NCBI GenBank assembly: GCA_028023455.1
Contig: JAQFVV010006851.1
Coordinates: 231,319 to 295,318 of the forward strand
Source of the DNA: Epiperipatus broadwayi
Lineage: Eukaryota > Onychophora > Udeonychophora > Euonychophora > Peripatidae
Direction: 5' to 3'
Length of the DNA stretch: 64,000 nt
Positions 1 to 11,765 of the stretch are shown here, piece by piece (positions within the stretch are counted from its first letter, which is position 1; each line of letters starts with the position of its first letter). Both the position numbers and the translations under genes were made by a program. The notes beneath the pieces were generated by a model that was not told the DNA's origin, searched no databases, and was given only the letters and a program-made list of their open reading frames with translations.

Positions 1-254
1 TATCAGATCATCTGCTTCAATATTTTAAGAGTATAAAAAATGAAGTAAGATTAGCAGTTATATAAAAACAAATTATAAGTCACCCTTTCAGAATTTAATA
101 AATAATTATAAAATAAATGTTTCAGAGCGTTAATTAGCTAAAGTTCTGGATTCTCCCTGCATAGAAAATCCATAGTTAAACAAATATATTTTTATAATAA
201 AGCAACATAAAATGTTGGTTTGTAAAAAAAATTGGTGAACATATTAATTTATAA

Positions 255-256
<2 letters not shown>

Positions 257-333
<77 letters not shown>
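257..333. repeat. (AT)n microsatellite
   Basis: Uninterrupted alternating AT dinucleotides over about 75 bases. It produces long spurious reading frames of alternating Tyr and Ile on both strands, which are not genes. Confidence 0.97.
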
Positions 334-336
<3 letters not shown>

Positions 337-1528
337 GAGGATTTTAATAATCTTTTCATGAAGGTTTAGAAGAAAAAATAAATGAAAGAAAAGATTTTTA
401 GAAATTAAGCTCGCAGGTTGTGAAATTGACATTTTAATAATAAGCAAGCAGATATATAAATCAAATAATAAATACATATAAATAAATGACTTCACCAAAG
501 TTAAAGAAAGTTAAGAGCATATGAGATAGGATTAGATATAAAGAAATCATTTGAGAGCAAATTTACATTCACAGATTTATATAAAAAGCAAAGTTAAATA
601 ATACATGAGAAATATTGATTAGTAGAATTCGAGATTAATTAATCAAGCTAGATTTAGTTTCAATGGTGGCAGTTTGGAAATAATTTGCCTTGCAGTTTTA
701 AGAGTCCAATTTAGTAGTTGCACGTACACAGCAATTGAAATGCAAGTACTTCGGTGGCAGAAATCTTCTATTAGCATTCTAAAGTTCATTTTAGACCTTT
801 CTTCATTTCAGGGCAGCATGATATTATGGTAGCAGCAGAGGCCGCTGAAGAGTGGTGGATTTATTGCTACATCATTTTAAGTTTTACCACGATGTTACCA
901 ACCATTTTCACTAGAGTAGCTAATCTCATCTGTGTCTCAAAATTCAGTCATTTTATACTTTTTCTTTTATCAATTGTTTTTGAAGATGCAACAGAAAGAT
1001 AATGTCCAAAAATAAATTTAAATCTATTTCCAGATTAGAAATAGATTTGACAACATGTTTTCAACAAAAGTGTCTATAATCTTAATCCCTTTTTAAGTAA
1101 AACTTTAATTAAAAATATACCTCCCTTTAATTATTTTTGGACAATTAACAACAGTCACATCTTCCATATTGGATTTTATAATAGTTTAATAAAAAAAAAA
1201 AAAGCAATTTAAAAAGAAAAAGCCAAAAATGACATACGATAAAATATTTAAAAATCAATATTTTGTTAGTAAGTTTTGCTCCTATATATATATATATTTG
1301 AGTCATATCTATGATACATTAATAAAAAAAAACCCTAATAATTAATAATAGAATTAATAATCATAAATATTGAAAGTTAAACTATAAATTTAGGAACGCA
1401 TTCCAAATATATACATAAAAATATACATACGACAAAAGGAGCAGGATGGGAAATAGGGATTTAAATATAGGTTAGTAGGTAGAAACATGAAGCACAATCT
1501 TAAGCTAAAATTGACTGCTTCAATATAT
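334..1528. other. unassigned AT-rich DNA
   Basis: No gene recognised. The stretch 655-900 is less AT-rich than its surroundings and holds a 58-codon plus-strand frame at 826-1002, just after an acceptor-like TTTCTTCATTTCAG ending at 811. The predicted peptide resembles nothing I know and has no obvious donor, so I do not call it a gene. Confidence 0.6.
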
Positions 1529-1600
1529 ATATATTAAAAATAATTCAATAAAAAAATTATTTAATAAGACAACTTTTTAAAAAATATTATGTTTAATAAA

Positions 1601-1645
1601 CCTTATCAACCCGGATTTCGCTTCTATATTGGAGGCTTATCAAGA
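1601..1645 (-). ncRNA. hammerhead-ribozyme-like relic in PLE-1 tail
   Basis: On the minus strand the order is TTGATAA (canonical CTGATGA), a potential stem II GCCTC...GAAGC with one mismatch, GAAA, then TCCGGG, one change from a palindromic stem III. It lies about 260 bases 3' of the endonuclease stop. Hammerhead motifs in PLE tails are established. Calling this particular copy a decayed example is my inference from the layout. Confidence 0.5.
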
Positions 1646-1907
1646 TGTAAATACACAAAGTTATATTATAATTCCTTCTATTTTACAGCAACTCCATCTA
1701 TAGGCTTCATTTTACATTATATTTATAAATTATAATGATGTATTTACATTATATAATCACATATTTATATTTTAATATTATTTATAAATTTCCTAATTTT
1801 CTCTTTTTTACATATTATAACTATATTTAATAATTTAAACTTATCATAATTAAAGATAATTATCTATATAACTATATACATATAATTTACTTATAATTAT
1901 ACTTAAC

Positions 1908-2240
1908 TTAAATTTTCCAGCTATCTAATAACACCCATTTTCCAGCCAATTTTACAGGACCTTTAACTATATTCATACATTTTTCAAAATTCTCTTGTAT
2001 ATACAAAGATTCATAACATATCCTCTCACTATACTTCTTTATATATTTAATTACTTGAATGTTTTTTTCACAATTTATTCTATGTCCAGTATTTAAAAAA
2101 TGTAGATAAATCCCTGATCTCATATCCTTCCTTTTAATTGCTTTATCATGTTCTTTACCTCTTTCTAATGCAGTTTTCTCTGTCTGACCAATATATATCT
2201 TGTTACAAAATTCACAAATAATCTTATATATTAACCCAGC
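1908..2240 (-). pseudogene. PLE-1 GIY-YIG endonuclease domain
   Basis: Read on the minus strand, about 110 codons contain ICEFCNKIYIGQTEKTALE, the GIY-YIG signature with Y-I-G and two nearby cysteines. Next comes HFLNTGHRINCE, the region with the conserved His, and an end at DSWKI followed by a stop. The family cuts DNA at the target site so that the element can prime reverse transcription. This segment stays in one frame, but the linker between it and the RT is shifted and contains stops, so no full protein can be made. The same C-terminal ~70 residues are repeated in opposite orientation at 3459-3683. Confidence 0.8.
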
Positions 2241-2559
2241 TTTATCATTCTCATTATTATTTTCTATATTACATATCCATTTCCCTAATGATCTACTGTT
2301 TTTTCCATCCTATTTTAATATTATTAGGTAATTTTTCCTTTACCAATTCTTTATATACTTTATCAAAATATGGAATTGAAATCCATTTATTATTTATAGT
2401 TAATTTGTGATTATTATAATATCTACTATCTTCATTTTTATTTTTTAAAAAATGTACTTATATTTTTCTTTTTATATCCCATACTAATATAATCATTTTC
2501 AATCTCAAACTTTTGTATTAATGCTATATCTTTATATAAAGTTAATCTATCATTTTTCT

Positions 2560-3420
2560 TTTTAAACCCTTTCATTGCTGCGATTTTTTGAGACCATGGT
2601 TGATATTAACTTGGATCTATTATACCTCTTTTATCTTTCTCTTTAATATAATGTCTTACAACAATATTACCTGTTATATCTTTCCTCATAAAAATATCTA
2701 AATATTTTAGTCCTTCCTCTCCATTGTTCTATCGTAAATTTAATACCATATCCATTATTATTCATTTCATTAAATGCATTATTGATACTTCTACTATTAT
2801 CTATTATAAGTATATCATCAACATATCTACGATATTGTATAATTTCTTTCATTTTTATATATTTATCAATTACAATTTCCTTAATATAATCAATCATAAT
2901 AGATGATAAAATACCACTAATGGAACATCCCTTAACCCATCCCTTAGTTCCTTTCCAAAATTCATTTTTATATTTAAAGTACAATGTTTCACTTATTAAC
3001 AATAAAGCTTCATTAATAATAAATATCCATTCCTTTGATATACCACCATAATTCTTTATTCTTCCCATAACTACTTTTATACCTTCCTCTCTAGGTATAC
3101 TTTGATACATCTTTTCAATATCAAATGATACAATATTTCCATTCCTATTTAATTTTACATTCTGTAGTTTATTAATAATTTCCTCCGAGCTTTTAATGCA
3201 ATATTTCCCAAAACCTATACTATCAATAATTTTTTATATACTATATCACACAAACCTTTCAGCACATAATTCTTAAAAATCTAATATTGCTCTTACTGGC
3301 ATATTATCTTTTTGTGTTTTAACTTTTCCAAACATAGTAGGATGTCCAAGTACCATAGGATATAAACAAAGTCTAAAATCCTATTGACTAATATAAAAGT
3401 AAAACAATTATATTAATGAA
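2560..3420 (-). pseudogene. PLE-1 reverse transcriptase fragment
   Basis: The longest open piece is 2667-3110 (147 codons). It contains SFDIEKMYQSIPREEG just upstream (the block holding the first catalytic Asp), GCSISGILSSIMIDYI, and the catalytic box YRRYVDDILII, followed by IKFTIEQ. A weak continuation upstream to about 3400 (GHPTMFGKVKTQKDNMPVRAIL in pieces) fits the PLE RT N-terminal region. Downstream, from 2700 to 2470, the frame shifts and stops appear before the endonuclease. The box order and the YVDD motif identify an RT. The adjoining GIY-YIG domain makes it PLE rather than LINE or LTR. Confidence 0.82.
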
Positions 3421-3458
3421 AAAGTATATTGATATTTTGAAACAACCTCTTATATTCT

Positions 3459-3683
3459 ATGGTGATTGAAGATCAGGAACTTTATCTACATCTTTTTAAT
3501 ACTGGACATAGAATAAATTGTGAAAAAAACAATCAAGTAATTAAATATATAAATAAGTATAGTGAGAGAATATGTTATAAATCTTTGTGTATACAAGAGA
3601 ATTTTGAAAAATGTATGAATATAGTTAAAGGTCCTGTAAAATTGGCTGGAAAATGGGTGTTATTAGATAGCTGGAAAATTTAA
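3459..3683 (+). pseudogene. inverted copy of PLE-1 endonuclease C-terminus
   Basis: A plus-strand frame whose residues from about position 9 to the end (LHLFNTGHRINCEK ... DSWKI) match the C-terminus of the minus-strand endonuclease at 1908-2123 with only a few substitutions. It lacks the GIY-YIG half and is the coding end of the inverted tail arm. It is not a separate gene. The close match suggests that the two arms are of similar age or have been converted against each other. Confidence 0.85.
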
Positions 3684-3946
3684 GTTAAGTATAATTATAG
3701 GTAAACTATATGTATATATTTGTATAGATAATTATCATTCTAATTATAATAAGTTTAAATTATTAAATATAGTTATATGCAAAAAGGAGAAAATTAGGAA
3801 ATTTATAAATAATATTAAAATATAAATATGTGATTATATAATGTAAATACATCATTATAATTTATAAGTATAATGTAAAATGAAGCCTATAGATGGAGTT
3901 GCTATAAAATAGAAGGAATTATAATATAACATTGTGTATTTACATC

Positions 3947-3989
3947 TTGATAAGACTCCAATATAGAAGCGAAATCCGGGTTGATAAGG
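3947..3989 (+). ncRNA. hammerhead-like relic, inverted arm of PLE-1
   Basis: Mirror copy of the motif at 1601-1645: TTGATAA, then GACTCC...GAAGC, GAAA, TCCGGG. The same substitutions from the canonical core occur in both arms, so they were present before, or homogenised after, the arm was duplicated. Confidence 0.45.
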
Positions 3990-4060
3990 TTTATTAAACA
4001 TAATATTTTTTAAAAAGTTGTCTTATTAAATAATTTTTTATTGAATTATTTTTTAATATA

Positions 4061-4710
4061 TTACGTTGCAAAGACAACATTATGAACAAGTTTTAATTTA
4101 AAATTTGATCAATATTTGATACATATATATATATTGTAATGGAATATAATATGCTATCACATTATTTTAAAATTAAAATCAAAAGGATTATAAATAAAAA
4201 TTGATTTATTAAAAAGAAAAAAAACTTAACTTAAAAACTGAAATTTAAAAACTGTTTAACGTATATATAGATCACATGATGGACAACTTTAAAAACTATT
4301 TTGAAAAATAAAAATATTTGAAAGTAATTTTTTGTAAAAAGAGTAAAGATATAAAGATTTGATATTTTTGGAAATAGAAATAATATTGATTTCTATAATC
4401 TTAGAAAATGGAAATGATTGTCTTATTAATTAAATGATTGTTCAAAAGCAAACTGGTCCTTGAGACATTTAAAATAAATTAAAGGGTCAGATAAGAGAGT
4501 ACAAAGAAATTAAATGACCAATGCAAACACCAGAAATGTCAGAACAGACCGTAATTGAAACACCAGAGGATTAGTGACGTCTTGCCGGTTGAATCCAAAG
4601 ATTGAATAAGACACTAAAAAAAATATAAAAGCCAAATTATTATTATAATTGTTATCTGAGAGCTGACTATGAATATGTTATTATAACTAGCTATCTGTGT
4701 CTATAGATCT
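4061..4710. other. unassigned DNA with promoter-like motifs
   Basis: No coding signal. At 4575-4581 there is a TGACGTC (CRE-like) octamer core and at 4624-4631 TATAAAAG, about 45 bases apart, followed by a segment that recurs at 11766. This could be the upstream part of an old LTR whose 3' half is the 4711-4950 repeat, but the start of such an LTR cannot be fixed. Confidence 0.35.
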
Positions 4711-4950
4711 GAGCACTAATAGCATATATGTATAGAGATGTTATTCTGGATCTACTGATGATTGCTGGTTTAGCATGAAATATGTATATTGGTGATTATT
4801 TATCTTTTCAACATATATGTGTTCAAGTGTATCAGTGTTAGAAGATAGTGTGGAGAGTTGTGGTTCATGTGAAAGTCTGTACTCATATACTCTATATATT
4901 ACATATATAGTTACAAGTATATAATAAGCCTGTGTGTTTCAGTTATTACA
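4711..4950 (+). repeat. direct repeat A, left copy (old LTR or dispersed repeat)
   Basis: About 240 bases starting GAGCACTAATAGC and ending GTTTCAGTTATTACA. They match 11766-11986 in the same orientation, with small indels. The two copies flank the LTR retrotransposon from outside. Ending in TTACA is LTR-like. Confidence 0.8.
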
Positions 4951-5166
4951 TAGTAGAGATGTATGCCCATCCTTGTATATGTATTAAATGGATTATGTCC
5001 TGTACATGAGTGGTCAGATTCACCTTAGGTCAACATGGGTGTGACAAGAATCTTGGCCTCAGGGTGGCCTTTGAGTGTTCCATCATCAGATTTTCAATTG
5101 GATAGTTGAAGAGTTGGAGTGTGGAGTATATTGAAGTCTGTCCATTAATGTATGAGGTTTGGCTAT

Positions 5167-5168
<2 letters not shown>

Positions 5169-5211
<43 letters not shown>

Positions 5212-5223
5212 TATGTGATCATC

Positions 5224-5261
<38 letters not shown>

Positions 5262-5269
5262 GATGATCA
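5169..5269. repeat. (AT)n tract and (AT)-centred palindrome at LTR edge
   Basis: 5169-5208 is plain (AT)n. 5214-5269 is a perfect palindrome: TGTGATCATCACAAT, then (AT)n, then ATTGTGATGATCACA. The right arm is the first bases of the 5' LTR, so the LTR terminus has been mirrored around an (AT)n core. The original LTR boundary is hidden here. Confidence 0.85.
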
Positions 5270-6998
5270 CACATACTGCAGTCACACATATAAATATTAA
5301 ACATTCAGAGAATATTAAATATGTTTGGCAGACAAAAAAGAAAAGCGAGCTTGGAAAAATTTACTGAACAAAGAAATGTTTCAACTAATTAAAAAAAAAA
5401 GAGAGGGAATTAGAATCAAAAGATTCTTATCTTTTACCCTCCAAAGTTTGGGTTTTGGTGAAATTAAAATATAAAATTAGAGATATTGGAAATGTATATT
5501 AAAAAATAAAGCGATAAAGAAATATAAATAAAATGCAAGTTAAAATCCAATTTTGAAAGAAAGTAAAGTTTAAAAGAAATAAAAAACCTTAAATAGTGCA
5601 CAAAACAGAGAAAGTTAGACATGACCAAAAGATAAGGATCTGGGTTTTAAAGTACACATTTGACGATAAACGAAATGCATGTATGGAGTGTATTTGAAGC
5701 AGGATATAGACAGAAATAATAAATGCTTGTCCAAATTTAAAAAAAAAGAAAAAAGAAAAACGTATTAAAATCTGTTTAATTAAAATCAAGAATATTGAAA
5801 TACATAGTGCTACGAGAGTGGGTAAAACCAATTTACATATAGTCAAAGGCATAGTAAGAAAGAAGGTGTGAATAAAAGTGAAACAAAGGATTGGAAGGAC
5901 AAAGGCTGGTGGAATTTTTTTAATTAAGAAATAAAAGTCTTTCAAGAGAGATTAGAGCCAGAGACTTCGTGTTGAGAGGGTGGTAAAAGACAGCTCCGAT
6001 AATCAACCGATATAGTTAGCAAATATGACTTTTAATATCAGTGCTTCATCTAGAATGGCTGGCTAAGGCCATCATGATCGCTGGTCGATCCGGACTTACT
6101 GCACTAATGGTTCTTGTCAATATGTAATAACCGCCATCGTAGCGCCTGCCGATGGATTCATTTAGTTGCCTTGTCCTTGATGCCTTGTCTTTGATGCCTT
6201 GTCTGAGACGCCTTAACACTCAGAAGCTATATACAACCAAATCTAACCTACGAGCGACCGTCCCTCTTAAAGTAGTGGAGAAATCCACGTGACGGTTGGC
6301 AGGACATCGGATAAATTTAGAGACTAAAACCTAGGTAAAGATACATACTATTTTTTTATATATTTCAATGTGCACATCGTTTACTTAGACAATGGCCACA
6401 TGCGTTTTGTGAATGATAAAGACATTCTTGAATTTTTTTTTGATAAATACCCAGAATGACGATTTATAAATGTACCATCATTTATAAAAGTTTTTTATGT
6501 GTTCTTTTTCTTGTAGCACTATAGATCATAATCTGTTTTATTTAATGTAAATGTGTTTTATAAATTTGTTTTTATGATTGATTTATTCTATTAAATATAT
6601 TTTTTTCTATTTAAATCTGTCTTGTCTCATTCTTTGCCACGTTCAAAAAAGGATAGTCTAGTCTTAGGGTGGGAAAACTATTATTCATTTTTTTTGATTA
6701 TTGAATTAACACGTGAAATTTGGTGGTGCAGTGTTTGATTCCGTTAAATTTATAAATCATCCAAGCGCTGTAACTCTGTCAAATCTTACAGCAGTAGGGA
6801 GAAAGTTGATCGGGAAACATAACCTGGGGTTATATCGGTATAGCATACAGGTTCGGTCAAATACGGAGATAGACTCGTCTATTTTCGTATTTCTCTCTGC
6901 TTGCGGTAACGGAAAGTGGACAATTTTGAATTATTGAATTCCCCATTATGTACACATAAAAGGGAAGTGTAGCCTTCGATCGTCATGTGCCCATTACA
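5259..6998 (+). repeat. 5' LTR
   Basis: Matches 10069-11757 throughout, apart from an extra ~50 bases near 5290-5340 and small indels. Its first bases are rearranged into the palindrome at 5214-5269. Around 6170-6215 there are three degenerate copies of CCTTGTCTTTGATG. Frames inside it, such as 5589-5945 minus and 6713-6937 plus, are also present in the other LTR but look non-coding. Confidence 0.9.
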
Positions 6999-7003
6999 TA
7001 TTT

Positions 7004-7021
7004 TGGCGGCCAGTTCCGGGA
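7004..7021 (+). other. primer-binding-site candidate
   Basis: TGGCGGCCAGTTCCGGGA begins 6 bases after the 5' LTR. A TGG start pairs with the CCA end of a tRNA and is the usual position and form for an LTR-element primer site. I cannot say which tRNA. Confidence 0.55.
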
Positions 7022-8332
7022 TCTGAAATTTCTGTGCAATTAATAATCACGTGTTAAATAATTTCATAAGATCACGTAAATAGTTTTTTAAAAAAAAAAA
7101 AATAAGGAAAAAAAATAGATATGTGTTTCAATATATAAAATTAGCGTTGTAAGTTAAAGTGGCGAGAAGCGAAGACGAAGGGATAAATTTTTGCTTTATA
7201 GTACTTCATATATGTGTTTCATCGTCAAGTGTGTACAAAGAATACAAAAAGGGGGGAATTATTTTTTGTTATTATTACGAAAGTTTGAAATGTGCAGTGA
7301 GGGTTATCATCAGAGACAAGAATATTGCGACAAGTTGTAACGAACAAAGAATTGATTATATCAAATGATTGCTGTAATGTAATATAAATCGTTTCAAAAA
7401 AAAAAAAGAAAGAGAATAACACAAAGTTTCATGAAAGTTTACGCTAAATAATAGAAAAAAAATAGTTGCATAGCCCAGTAAAGTTAAAGAATAGATTATC
7501 TGGATGTAATTAATTAATGAAAACATAAAATAGTTAAGTTAGAAATAGTGAAACAGTTTCAGTAATGTTGTAATTATAAAGGTTAAATGATTAACATAGT
7601 CGAAGCTAAGTTAAATGAAGAAAATATATATGTGTGAATTACTAATAACATGTCCCATTTTAGTGGAAAATAAAATATTTTAATGATAAAAGGGATTCGC
7701 ATGTATAAGTTAAATTGAAGAAACTATAAGTATTGTCGCATCTTTTAGTTAAGTGAAAAAAAAATATATATGTGATTCTAGAATAGTCGCAGGTGTAAGG
7801 AAAATATATATATATATATGTGTGTGTATGATCTTGCTTAAAACAGCTGTAAAACTTAAGTGGCCAAATTTTATAAATGTAGGAGTAGAAAAAATATATA
7901 TCGAAAGGGTAATGTGGGAGATACAGTCAAACAAAACGAATTTATAATGTATATTGTTAACAGAGGAACGAGTATAGTATTTAAGTACGTAAATTTAAAA
8001 GAATAAATATGTGCATCATTTAATTGAGGTATAGGGGTCAGAGGTAGATGAGTGGAAAAAATAGAGGACAATCATCAAGGTGGACAGGCAGTCTGGCGAA
8101 TCTAAGGCAGGTGAACAAGAGGATGAACCAGAGTGTGGATGTTTGGGTTGGCTAGTGATCTGAATGCTAATCGATAAATAATACAGATACTAAAGTGAAG
8201 TGAAAACAAAGTAAGTCAAAAGAAGTTGGGTATAAGTCGAGTCAGAAGAGGTCAATAGTAGTAATAATCATTCCAGATATAAGGAAGGATTAAATAAAAA
8301 TTATATTCATATGGACAAGGGCTCAAGCCAAA
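7022..8332. other. LTR element interior, 5' leader, non-coding
   Basis: No open frame with recognisable similarity. It probably represents untranslated leader or decayed sequence between the primer site and the gag-like frame. Short (AT)n runs occur near 7805-7820. Confidence 0.5.
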
Positions 8333-9067
8333 ATGGAACTTCAAGAAAAGCAAGTAAAAGAAGGGAATAGAGAGGAGATGAAAATAAAGGATACAATAGC
8401 TTATAGTAATATCATGGATATGTTAAAGCAAATGAGGGAGGAGCAAGAGCAGTTCATGAAAGAATTCGTGGACAGACAAGAGAGAAGGATAGAAGAATGT
8501 ATGGTAAAGGTAGAGATAGACCACCAGAAAAGATGGGCTGAAGTCAGGGAAGAAATAAGAAATGAGGTCATCCAGCAATCAAAGGCTAATGACACATAGA
8601 ATGGATTTCACCAAGAGATTAAGATGGATGAACAAAGGAGTATGGGACCATGTGCATATGAGGAATCAGAAATAGTTGAGGATAGAGGTAGAGAATCAGC
8701 AGAATTTGATTGGGAAAAGGACATAGGGTGACCAGAAATGGAAATAAGACAGTTAGATGAAGAGGTGAAAGTAGTTAGAGTGGAGGATCATAGAATGATG
8801 ATGATGAGCATACAGGAGAATTTAAGTCAGGTGGCAAAGGTAGTAGCAGGGTTAAATACAAAAGTTGAGAGTATAAAGAGGTCAACCAATAGCAGCACCA
8901 ATGCCAACATGGAGGGCATGGGACCAAGAACCAGTGGAGAATGTAGATTCATGGGATCTGGAAATTGCATGGATTATCCTGTGGCCTTCCACCAATTTCT
9001 GAAGGTGCAAGTTTTCACTGGTAACCCTGGAGAAGACCCAAGGAGGCAGGAAAATGGAGAACAATGA
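8333..9067 (+). pseudogene. gag-like frame of LTR element, with stops
   Basis: One frame runs 245 codons with two in-frame stops (8597-8599 and near 8730). Residues 1-85 are highly charged, rich in Glu, Lys and Arg with heptad-like spacing (MLKQMREEQEQFMKEFVDRQ), and predict a coiled coil. The part after 8738 continues with coiled-coil-like sequence, then YPVAFHQFLKVQVFTGNPGE, which resembles the start of the capsid-like region in Ty3/Gypsy-type gag proteins. The frame stays partly readable to about 9190 (CPYERTEGH, then a Gly/Arg-rich piece). No CCHC knuckle is seen. The position between primer site and PPT supports a gag role. Family assignment is inference. Confidence 0.55.
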
Positions 9068-10052
9068 TGGGAGATGGAATATAAGTGTCCATATGAAAGG
9101 ACAGAGGGCCATGAGGCTAGGGAGCAAACCCCAAATCCCAGAGGAGGCAGAGGTGATGTCAATAGAGGAAAACAACCACCAGATAAAACTTAAGGGCAGT
9201 CACAGATAAAGGAAGGATTTACTGATAACAAGATTGGAAATGGAAATGGACTATGAGTCATGGAGACTGGACTGTAATATTGATCCAGATAGCAGAAAGA
9301 AATGATGAGCCGATAAGTGGAAAAAGGGATGGACATTATGATAAAATAAGAAAGGATATGATAAATAATAGTGTGAGGTCATAGATAGAGGCTGAAGGCA
9401 TGTAGGTTTAGATATTGGTAGATAGGTCTGAACAGTATTGGGTGATGTCTTCTTCGTTATTCTTTCATGAATGTTCTGTGGTGCACCAAATCTTATCATA
9501 CAGAGAATACAGGGACAGGGGTCCCATTCTCATAATGACTCACTGGATTAAGATTTCCAGTTAGATATTGGACAGATATTGCGAGTCAATGGTTCAGAGA
9601 TCAGTCTATGGGGGAAAGAACCCCTTGTATAAATTAAGAGCTATCAGAAAATATACTGAGCTTATGGATGAGCTGGACAAAAAGAGGCCAGCCTCCCAAC
9701 CTACCTCGGTAATAGTGACCAGACTTGGCACTTAGGGGTTTATCATTTGCAGCATGTGATGTATGAACAGGTTTAATCGGGTCACAGAGATATCCTGTGG
9801 ATCTGAACCTGTATATATGAGTATGAGGCAGAAATAAAATGCATGTAATGCTATGACAAGATTAAATTGGTTCGGCAATGCTGGTTGGGTCATCAAGAAA
9901 GATATATAATTTACCTGATCATGTCTCTAGAGATTAACCTCATTACTAAATCATGTTAGGAATCCGTAAATCTAAAAGGTTTGAACAGTAGTTGGGAGCA
10001 TCTAGCGTTCGATGCAAAAATTAAAATTTTTTTTTTTTACAAAAAAAATTTT
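9068..10052. other. LTR element interior, 3' part
   Basis: About 1 kb of less AT-rich sequence. A broken plus-strand reading near 9590-9900 gives stretches such as NPLYKLRAIRKYTELMDEL, which look like former coding sequence, but I cannot match them to pol or env. RT and integrase signature boxes are absent. Confidence 0.45.
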
Positions 10053-10068
10053 AAAAGGAGGAGAACGG
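10053..10068 (+). other. polypurine tract candidate
   Basis: AAAAGGAGGAGAACGG lies directly against the TGTAA start of the 3' LTR, the position where plus-strand DNA synthesis is primed in LTR retroelements. Confidence 0.65.
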
Positions 10069-11757
10069 TGTAATATGATGATCGCACATACTGTGGTCAC
10101 ACATAATTGGAAAAATTTACAGAACAAAGAAATGTTTCAACTAATTAAAAAAAAAGAGAGGGAATTAGAATCAAAAGATTCTTTTCTTTTACCCTCCAAA
10201 GTTCGGGTTTTGGTGAAATTAAAATATAAAATTAGAGATATTGGAAATGTATATTAAAAAATAAAGCGATAAAGAAATATAAATAAAATGCAAGTTAAAA
10301 TCCAATTTTGAAAGAAAGTAAAGTTTAAAAGAAATAAAAAACCTTAAATAGCGTGCAAAACAGAGAAAGTTAGACATGATCAAAAGATAAAGATCTGGGT
10401 TTTAAAGTACACATTTGACGATAAACGAAATGCATGTATGGAGTGTATTTGAGGCAGGATATAGACAGAAATAATAAATGCTTGTCCAAATTTAAAAAAA
10501 AAAGAAAAAAAGAAAAACGTATTAAAATCTGTTTAATTAAAATCAAGAATATTGAAATACATAGTGCTACAAGAGTGGGTAAAACCAATTTACATATAGC
10601 CAAAGGCATAGTAAGAAAGAAGGTGTGAATAAAAGTGAAACAAAGGATCAGAAGGACAAAGGCTGGTGGAATTTTTTTAATTAAGAAATAAAAGTCTTTC
10701 AAGAGAGATTAGAGCCAGAGACTTTGTGTTGAGAGAGTGGTAAAACACAGCTCCGATAATCAACTGATATAGTTAGCAAATTTGACTTTTAACATCGGTG
10801 CTTCATCTAGAATGGCTGGCTAAGGCCATCGTGATCACTGGTCGATCCAGACTTACTGCACTAATGGTTCTTGTCAATATGTAATAACCACTGTCATAGC
10901 GCCTGCCGATGGATTCATTTAGTTGCTTTGTCCTCGATGCCTTGTCTTTGATGCCTCGTCCGTGATGCCTTAACACTGAGAAGCTATACACAACCAAATG
11001 TAACCTACGAGCGACCATCCCTCCTAAAGAAGTGGATAAATCCATGTGACGGTTGGCAGGATGTCGGATAAATTCAGAGACTAAAACCTAGGTAAAGATA
11101 CATACTATTTTTTATATATATTTCAATGTGCACATCGTTTACTTAGACTATGGCCACATGCGTTTTGTGAATGATAAAGACATTCTTGAATTTTTTTTTG
11201 ATAAATACCCAGAATGACGATTTATAAATGTACCATCATTTATAAAAGTTTTTTATGTGTTCTTTTTTTTGTAGCACTATAGATCATAATCTATTTTATT
11301 TAATGTAAATGTGTTTTATAAATTTGTTTTTTATGATTGATTTATTCTATTAAATATATTTTTTTTCTATTTAAATCTGTCTTGTCTCGTTCTTCGCCAC
11401 GTTCAAAAAAGGATAGTCTAGTCTTAGGGTGGGAAACTATTATTCATTTTTTTTTATTATTGAATTAACACATGAAATTTGGTGGTGCAGTGTTTGATTC
11501 CATTAAATTTATAAATCATCCAAGCGCTGTAACTCTGTCAAATCTTACAGCAGTCGGGAGAAAGTTGATTGGGAAACATAACCTGAGGTTATATCCATAT
11601 AGCATACAGGTTCGGTCAAATATGGAGATAGACTCGTTTATTTTCGTATTTCTCTCTGCTTGCGGTAACGGAAAGTGGACGATTTTGAATTATTGAATTC
11701 CCCATTATGTACACATAAAAGGGAAGTGTAGCCTTCGATCGTCGTATGCCTGTTACA
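10069..11757 (+). repeat. 3' LTR
   Basis: 1,689 bases with TGTAA at the start and TTACA at the end. It is the cleaner of the two LTRs and defines the boundaries. Many differences from the 5' LTR are transitions at CpG sites, consistent with ageing. Confidence 0.9.
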
Positions 11758-11765
11758 ATATATAT

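Larger units (their letters stand above)
1529..4060 (-). mobile_element. Penelope-like element PLE-1 with inverted tail copy
   Basis: A retroelement relic about 2.5 kb long. The minus strand carries, in order, an RT domain, a linker, a GIY-YIG endonuclease and a 3' tail. The outer ~595 bases are an inverted repeat: 1529-2122 matches the reverse complement of 3466-4060, including the last part of the endonuclease frame and the whole tail. RT followed by a C-terminal GIY-YIG domain is diagnostic of Penelope-like elements. Partial copies in inverted orientation are known for this class. Several frameshifts and stops show that it is dead. The clade is not assigned. Confidence 0.85.
5259..11757 (+). 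mobile_element. LTR retrotransposon without recognisable pol
   Basis: Two direct repeats of about 1.7 kb (5259-6998 and 10069-11757) flank a 3.07 kb interior. The 3' LTR begins TGTAA and ends TTACA, the expected inverted TG...CA termini. A primer-binding-site candidate starts 6 bases after the 5' LTR, and a purine-rich tract sits directly before the 3' LTR. The interior has one gag-like frame with stops and no RT, RNase H or integrase motif that I can find, so this is a non-autonomous or heavily deleted element. The LTRs differ at about 10 of the 225 bases 6713-6937 versus 11472-11696 by eye, so the insertion is not recent. The target duplication is obscured by (AT)n on the left (ATATA follows on the right). 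Confidence 0.85.

Noticed and set aside
244-498. 84-codon minus-strand frame
   Set aside because: Half of it is the alternating Tyr/Ile product of the (AT)n tract. The rest has no recognisable content.
826-1002. 58-codon plus-strand frame after an acceptor-like pyrimidine tract
   Set aside because: The second half is hydrophobic and AT-driven, with no donor and no similarity recognised.
5589-5945. 118-codon hydrophobic minus-strand frame in the LTR (also 10370-10702)
   Set aside because: Present in both LTRs but frameshifted between them at the poly-A run, Phe/Leu-rich from A/T composition, antisense to the element. The LTR is not expected to encode it.
6713-6937. 74-codon plus-strand frame repeated at 11472-11696
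   Set aside because: Open in both LTRs, but several substitutions between the copies change amino acids, no known domain appears, and the position is near the 3' end of an LTR. Chance or untranslated sequence is more likely.
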